Shown in pieces: positions 56,116 to 58,761 of a stretch of DNA of 58,761 bases. The stretch spans positions 1 through 58,761 of the forward strand of contig NZ_JAFKCS010000001.1 of NCBI RefSeq assembly GCF_017255015.1, read 5' to 3'. The notes under the pieces were generated by a model. It saw nothing but the letters and a program-made list of their open reading frames with translations. It searched no databases and was not told the origin of the DNA. Each line of letters opens with the position of its first letter. Position 1 is the first letter of the stretch. Origin of the DNA: Bowmanella yangjiangensis. GTDB taxonomy: Bacteria; Pseudomonadota; Gammaproteobacteria; Enterobacterales; Alteromonadaceae. The translations under genes were made by a program, and so were the position numbers.

Positions 56116-57306
56116 ATGCGTATTAACAATTTTATCTGCATTTTGCTCGTACTTGTGCTGTGTGGGTGCCAGTCATCGCCAGTGACAGAGTATCAGGCTC
56201 CGGTTTACCAGAGCTTTTTGCCAACAAATTGGCCGACAGACGAGCAGGCCTCCGAAGAACATGCTGAAGCAGATTTATTCGCATTATCAGATGCTCAAAA
56301 GCAACACTTTCTGGCGTATTTCCACGCCCCCGAAAATGCAAAGCACCAACCTCATTGGCGTCTGGCTAATTTTCTTGAGAACAAACTGGGTAATTTTGAT
56401 TACCGCGGCGATACCTATACAGCGCAACAAGCAATGGCCAGTAATTCCGGGAATTGTTTGTCGTTAGCGCTAATTACCGGCGCATTAGCAAAAGTTGTTG
56501 GGTTGAAAATTGAGTTTCAGCAAGTTGAAGCCGCACCCGTTTACCGACTTGAAACGGATCTCTTAATACTGTCTCGCCATGTGCGCAGCAAAGTGTATGA
56601 CCCGGACTTTATTCTAGAAAAGCAGATGATCTATCTGAGTAAGCCCGCGGTCTTGATTGACTATTTACCAAGGTCGGGTGACAGATATGGAAAACGTGTG
56701 ACAGAACAAGATGTTATTGCCATGTATTATCAGAACCTGGCGGCCGAAGCTCTGATAGAAAATGATTTAATCAAAGCGCACGGTTGGATCCGACTGGCAC
56801 TGGCGCAAAATGAGTTGAATCCGTCCAGTTTAGCTACCCTGGCGGTGATTTATGCCCGAGGGGGCCACAAGCAGCAGGCAGAACAAGTTTATCTTTATGC
56901 TATGGAGCGGGACGTCAGGTCTTTGGAGTTATTAGATAATTATCGCCAGTTGCTGACTAAGCAGGGAAGAAATAAAGAGGCGGCACAAGTAGCGAAAAAA
57001 TTAGGCAACACGCAGGACAATAATCCCTATCGGTGGCTTAAGCTAGCAGAACAAAGTTTTGCCGAAGGAAACTTTGAAACCTCAGTAAGCTATTACCGTA
57101 AAGCCGATAACATTGCGCCTTATCTGGAAGAAGTCCATTTAGGCTTTGCAAAAGCCTATTTTAAACTTGGCAAAATTGAAGCGGCCGCAAAAGCTCTGGA
57201 GAAAGCCATTGAGCTAAGCTACCGCGCCAAAGAGAAGCGTCTTTACGAAGCTAAGTTGGCAACCTTACGTGCTATTCATAGTGAAATGGAAAGCGATGCC
57301 AATTGA
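56116..57306 (+). CDS. TPR lipoprotein with transglutaminase-like N-terminal domain
   Basis: Unassigned lipoprotein, 396 aa. The signal LVLVLCGC gives a lipobox with C18. The N-terminal half holds SNSGNCLSLALITGALAKV with C114, then SRHVRSKVYDPDF with H155 and D162. This order and spacing resemble the Cys-His-Asp triad of transglutaminase/SirB1-like folds. From about residue 210 onwards, repeated helices (AEALIENDLIKAHGWIRLAL, EEVHLGFAKAYFKLGKIEAA) look like TPR repeats. GGGATAAGCT before the ATG is a weak ribosome-binding site. Possibly an envelope assembly or peptide-processing factor; the function is unknown. Confidence 0.7.
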   Translation: MRINNFICILLVLVLCGCQSSPVTEYQAPVYQSFLPTNWPTDEQASEEHAEADLFALSDAQKQHFLAYFHAPENAKHQPHWRLANFLENKLGNFDYRGDTYTAQQAMASNSGNCLSLALITGALAKVVGLKIEFQQVEAAPVYRLETDLLILSRHVRSKVYDPDFILEKQMIYLSKPAVLIDYLPRSGDRYGKRVTEQDVIAMYYQNLAAEALIENDLIKAHGWIRLALAQNELNPSSLATLAVIYARGGHKQQAEQVYLYAMERDVRSLELLDNYRQLLTKQGRNKEAAQVAKKLGNTQDNNPYRWLKLAEQSFAEGNFETSVSYYRKADNIAPYLEEVHLGFAKAYFKLGKIEAAAKALEKAIELSYRAKEKRLYEAKLATLRAIHSEMESDAN

Positions 57307-57399
57307 GAACTATTCCCATCTTATTCACCTTGTTTATTAAATTTTAATCAACATCACTGAAATTTATACTGGTTATAAGTGAACTAAAGGTTGGGCAAA

Positions 57400-57428
57400 T
57401 TTAAATCTTCATACTAAACCCTTATACT
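57400..57428 (+). promoter_or_regulatory. Probable acnB promoter
   Basis: TTTAAA (57400-57405, 4/6), a 17-bp spacer and TATACT (57423-57428, 5/6). It lies 76 bp before the GTG start. AAACCC/GGGTTT (57416-57421 and 57433-57438) surrounds the -10 as a small inverted repeat. Confidence 0.55.
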
Positions 57429-57504
57429 TGTCGGGTTTTAATGTTCCTGCCGCAAACTGGGCAACCAGTCATTTGGGCAGCTAACTCAAGAAGAGGACCA
57501 AACT

Positions 57505-58761
57505 GTGTTAGAAGCATATCGTCAACACGTAGCAGAACGTGCCGCTGAAGGTGTCCCGCCAAAGCCTCTGAGCGCCGAACAGGTAGCTGAGCTGGTTGAA
57601 CTGTTAAAGAATCCCCCTACCGGTGAAGAAGCCTTCCTGGTTGAACTGATTTCCGAGCGTGTGCCTCCCGGTGTGGATGAAGCGGCATACGTTAAAGCCG
57701 GTTTCCTGACCGCTATTGTTAAAGGTGAGGTCAGCTCGCCACTGATCAGTAAAGATGCTGCGGTACAACTGCTGGGCAATATGCACGGTGGGTATAACAT
57801 TGTAACGTTGGTAGAGCTGTTGGATGACAGCGAACTGGCCGAGCAAGCTGCAGAAGAGCTGAAGCACACCCTGCTGATGTTTGATGCATTCCATGATGTG
57901 GAAGAAAAGGCAAAGGCTGGTAACGCCTATGCTAAAGATGTGATGCAGTCCTGGGCAGAAGGCGAGTGGTTTACCAGCCGCCCTGAGATCCCTGAGAAGA
58001 TTACCGCGACAGTATTTAAAGTGACAGGTGAGACCAATACCGACGATCTGTCCCCTGCACCTGATGCTTGGTCACGTCCAGATATTCCTTTGCATGCGCG
58101 CGCCATGTACAAGATGACCCGTGATGGCCTGACGCCGGAAAAGCACGGTGAAGTTGGTCCACTGGCACAAATCGAAGAGATTAAAGCCAAAGGCCACCAG
58201 GTGGCTTTCGTGGGTGATGTCGTTGGTACTGGCTCTTCACGTAAGTCCGCGACTAACTCGGTATTGTGGTTCTTCGGTGAAGATCTGCCGGGTGTACCCA
58301 ACAAACGTGGAGGTGGTATCTGTATCGGCGGTAAGGTTGCGCCTATCTTCTTTAACACCATGGAAGATGCCGGTGCATTGGTATTCGAAGCCGATGTCGA
58401 CAACATGAACATGGGGGATGTGATCAACATCTATCCATTGGAAGGCAAAATTGAAAATGCCGAAACGGGTGCCGTGCTGGCCCAGTACGAGTACAAGTCA
58501 CGTGTGATCCTGGATGAAGTGCGCGCCGGTGGCCGTATTAACCTGATCATCGGTCGTGGTCTGACGCAAAAAGCCCGTGAATCATTGGGACTGGGTAAAA
58601 CCGACCTGTTTATGACCCCTGACCAGCCTGTCGACACAGGTAAAGGCTTCACACTGGCACAGAAAATGGTTGGCCGTGCTTGTGGCGTTGAGGGCATTCG
58701 CCCTGGTACTTACTGTGAGCCTAAGATGACCACAGTAGGTTCTCAGGACACCACAGGTCCA
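57505..58761 (+). CDS. acnB: Bifunctional aconitate hydratase B, N-terminal part (3' truncated by window)
   Basis: TCA-cycle aconitase (and 2-methylisocitrate dehydratase) of the AcnB type. The start is GTG at 57505 with AGAGGA seven bases upstream, so the protein begins MLEAYRQHVAERAAEGVPPK, as in E. coli AcnB. 419 codons are present, about half of the usual 865. The N-terminal HEAT-like domain has LVELLKNPP and GYNIVTLVELL. The swivel domain carries GETNTDDLSPAPDAWSRPDI and DVVGTGSSRKSATNSVLWFF. The Fe-S cysteines lie beyond the right edge. No frameshift is seen. Confidence 0.97.
   Translation, partial: MLEAYRQHVAERAAEGVPPKPLSAEQVAELVELLKNPPTGEEAFLVELISERVPPGVDEAAYVKAGFLTAIVKGEVSSPLISKDAAVQLLGNMHGGYNIVTLVELLDDSELAEQAAEELKHTLLMFDAFHDVEEKAKAGNAYAKDVMQSWAEGEWFTSRPEIPEKITATVFKVTGETNTDDLSPAPDAWSRPDIPLHARAMYKMTRDGLTPEKHGEVGPLAQIEEIKAKGHQVAFVGDVVGTGSSRKSATNSVLWFFGEDLPGVPNKRGGGICIGGKVAPIFFNTMEDAGALVFEADVDNMNMGDVINIYPLEGKIENAETGAVLAQYEYKSRVILDEVRAGGRINLIIGRGLTQKARESLGLGKTDLFMTPDQPVDTGKGFTLAQKMVGRACGVEGIRPGTYCEPKMTTVGSQDTTGP

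Overview
The window is chromosomal DNA of a marine-type gammaproteobacterium, most likely of the order Alteromonadales. This rests on a division/cell-wall (dcw) cluster in gammaproteobacterial order, E. coli-like synteny across most of the window, DUF3718 and SapC-family proteins, a three-lipoyl AceF, and moderate GC without strong codon-usage breaks. The genus cannot be fixed from sequence reading alone. No insertion sequences, phage genes, CRISPR arrays, tRNAs or rRNAs were found.

Layout. (1) 1-7.8 kb: the 3' end of RNase P RNA (rnpB), a LysR regulator divergent from an MFS transporter and an AhpD-like protein, a secreted DUF3718 protein, the periplasmic methionine-sulfoxide repair pair msrPQ behind a Cds1-like PLP enzyme, and a SapC-family protein. 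(2) 7.9-25.8 kb: the complete dcw cluster mraZ-rsmH-ftsL-ftsI-murE-murF-mraY-murD-ftsW-murG-murC-ddlB-ftsQ-ftsA-ftsZ followed by lpxC. It is tightly overlapped from mraZ to ftsQ, preceded by a sigma-70 promoter with MraZ repeats, and lpxC has its own strong promoter. (3) 26-30.5 kb: an M23 peptidase where E. coli has secM, then secA, mutT and yacG. (4) 30.6-36.4 kb, minus strand: zapD, coaE, pilD, pilC, pilA, nadC and a retropepsin-like protease. pilB is missing, and inverted repeats split the pilus genes. (5) 36.4-45.2 kb: ampD-ampE, then pdhR-aceE-aceF and lpdA. Two PdhR boxes lie upstream of pdhR, and lpdA has its own promoter. (6) 45.3-57.3 kb: a block lying between lpdA and acnB that is mostly absent from the E. 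coli order: a prolyl oligopeptidase lipoprotein, a TonB-dependent receptor, an orphan ExbD, a copper/silver efflux unit (Cys/His-rich secreted protein, CusB, CusA) behind a MerR-type 19-bp-spacer promoter, a DUF1289 protein, an HDOD protein and a TPR lipoprotein with a possible transglutaminase-like domain. (7) acnB runs off the right edge.

How the genes work together. Region 2 makes lipid II and the divisome and commits to lipid A synthesis. SecA and ZapD extend secretion and Z-ring functions. AmpD/AmpE link to muropeptide recycling. Region 5 feeds pyruvate to acetyl-CoA under PdhR feedback, and AcnB continues into the TCA cycle. The most informative unexplained signals are the alternative RNA structures downstream of the DUF3718 gene, the MerR-type promoter of the metal-efflux operon, the split pilus locus, the MurE DNSR motif, the orphan ExbD and the transglutaminase/TPR lipoprotein. 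I see no single cluster that is clearly a new multi-gene system; most of the window is conserved core genome.
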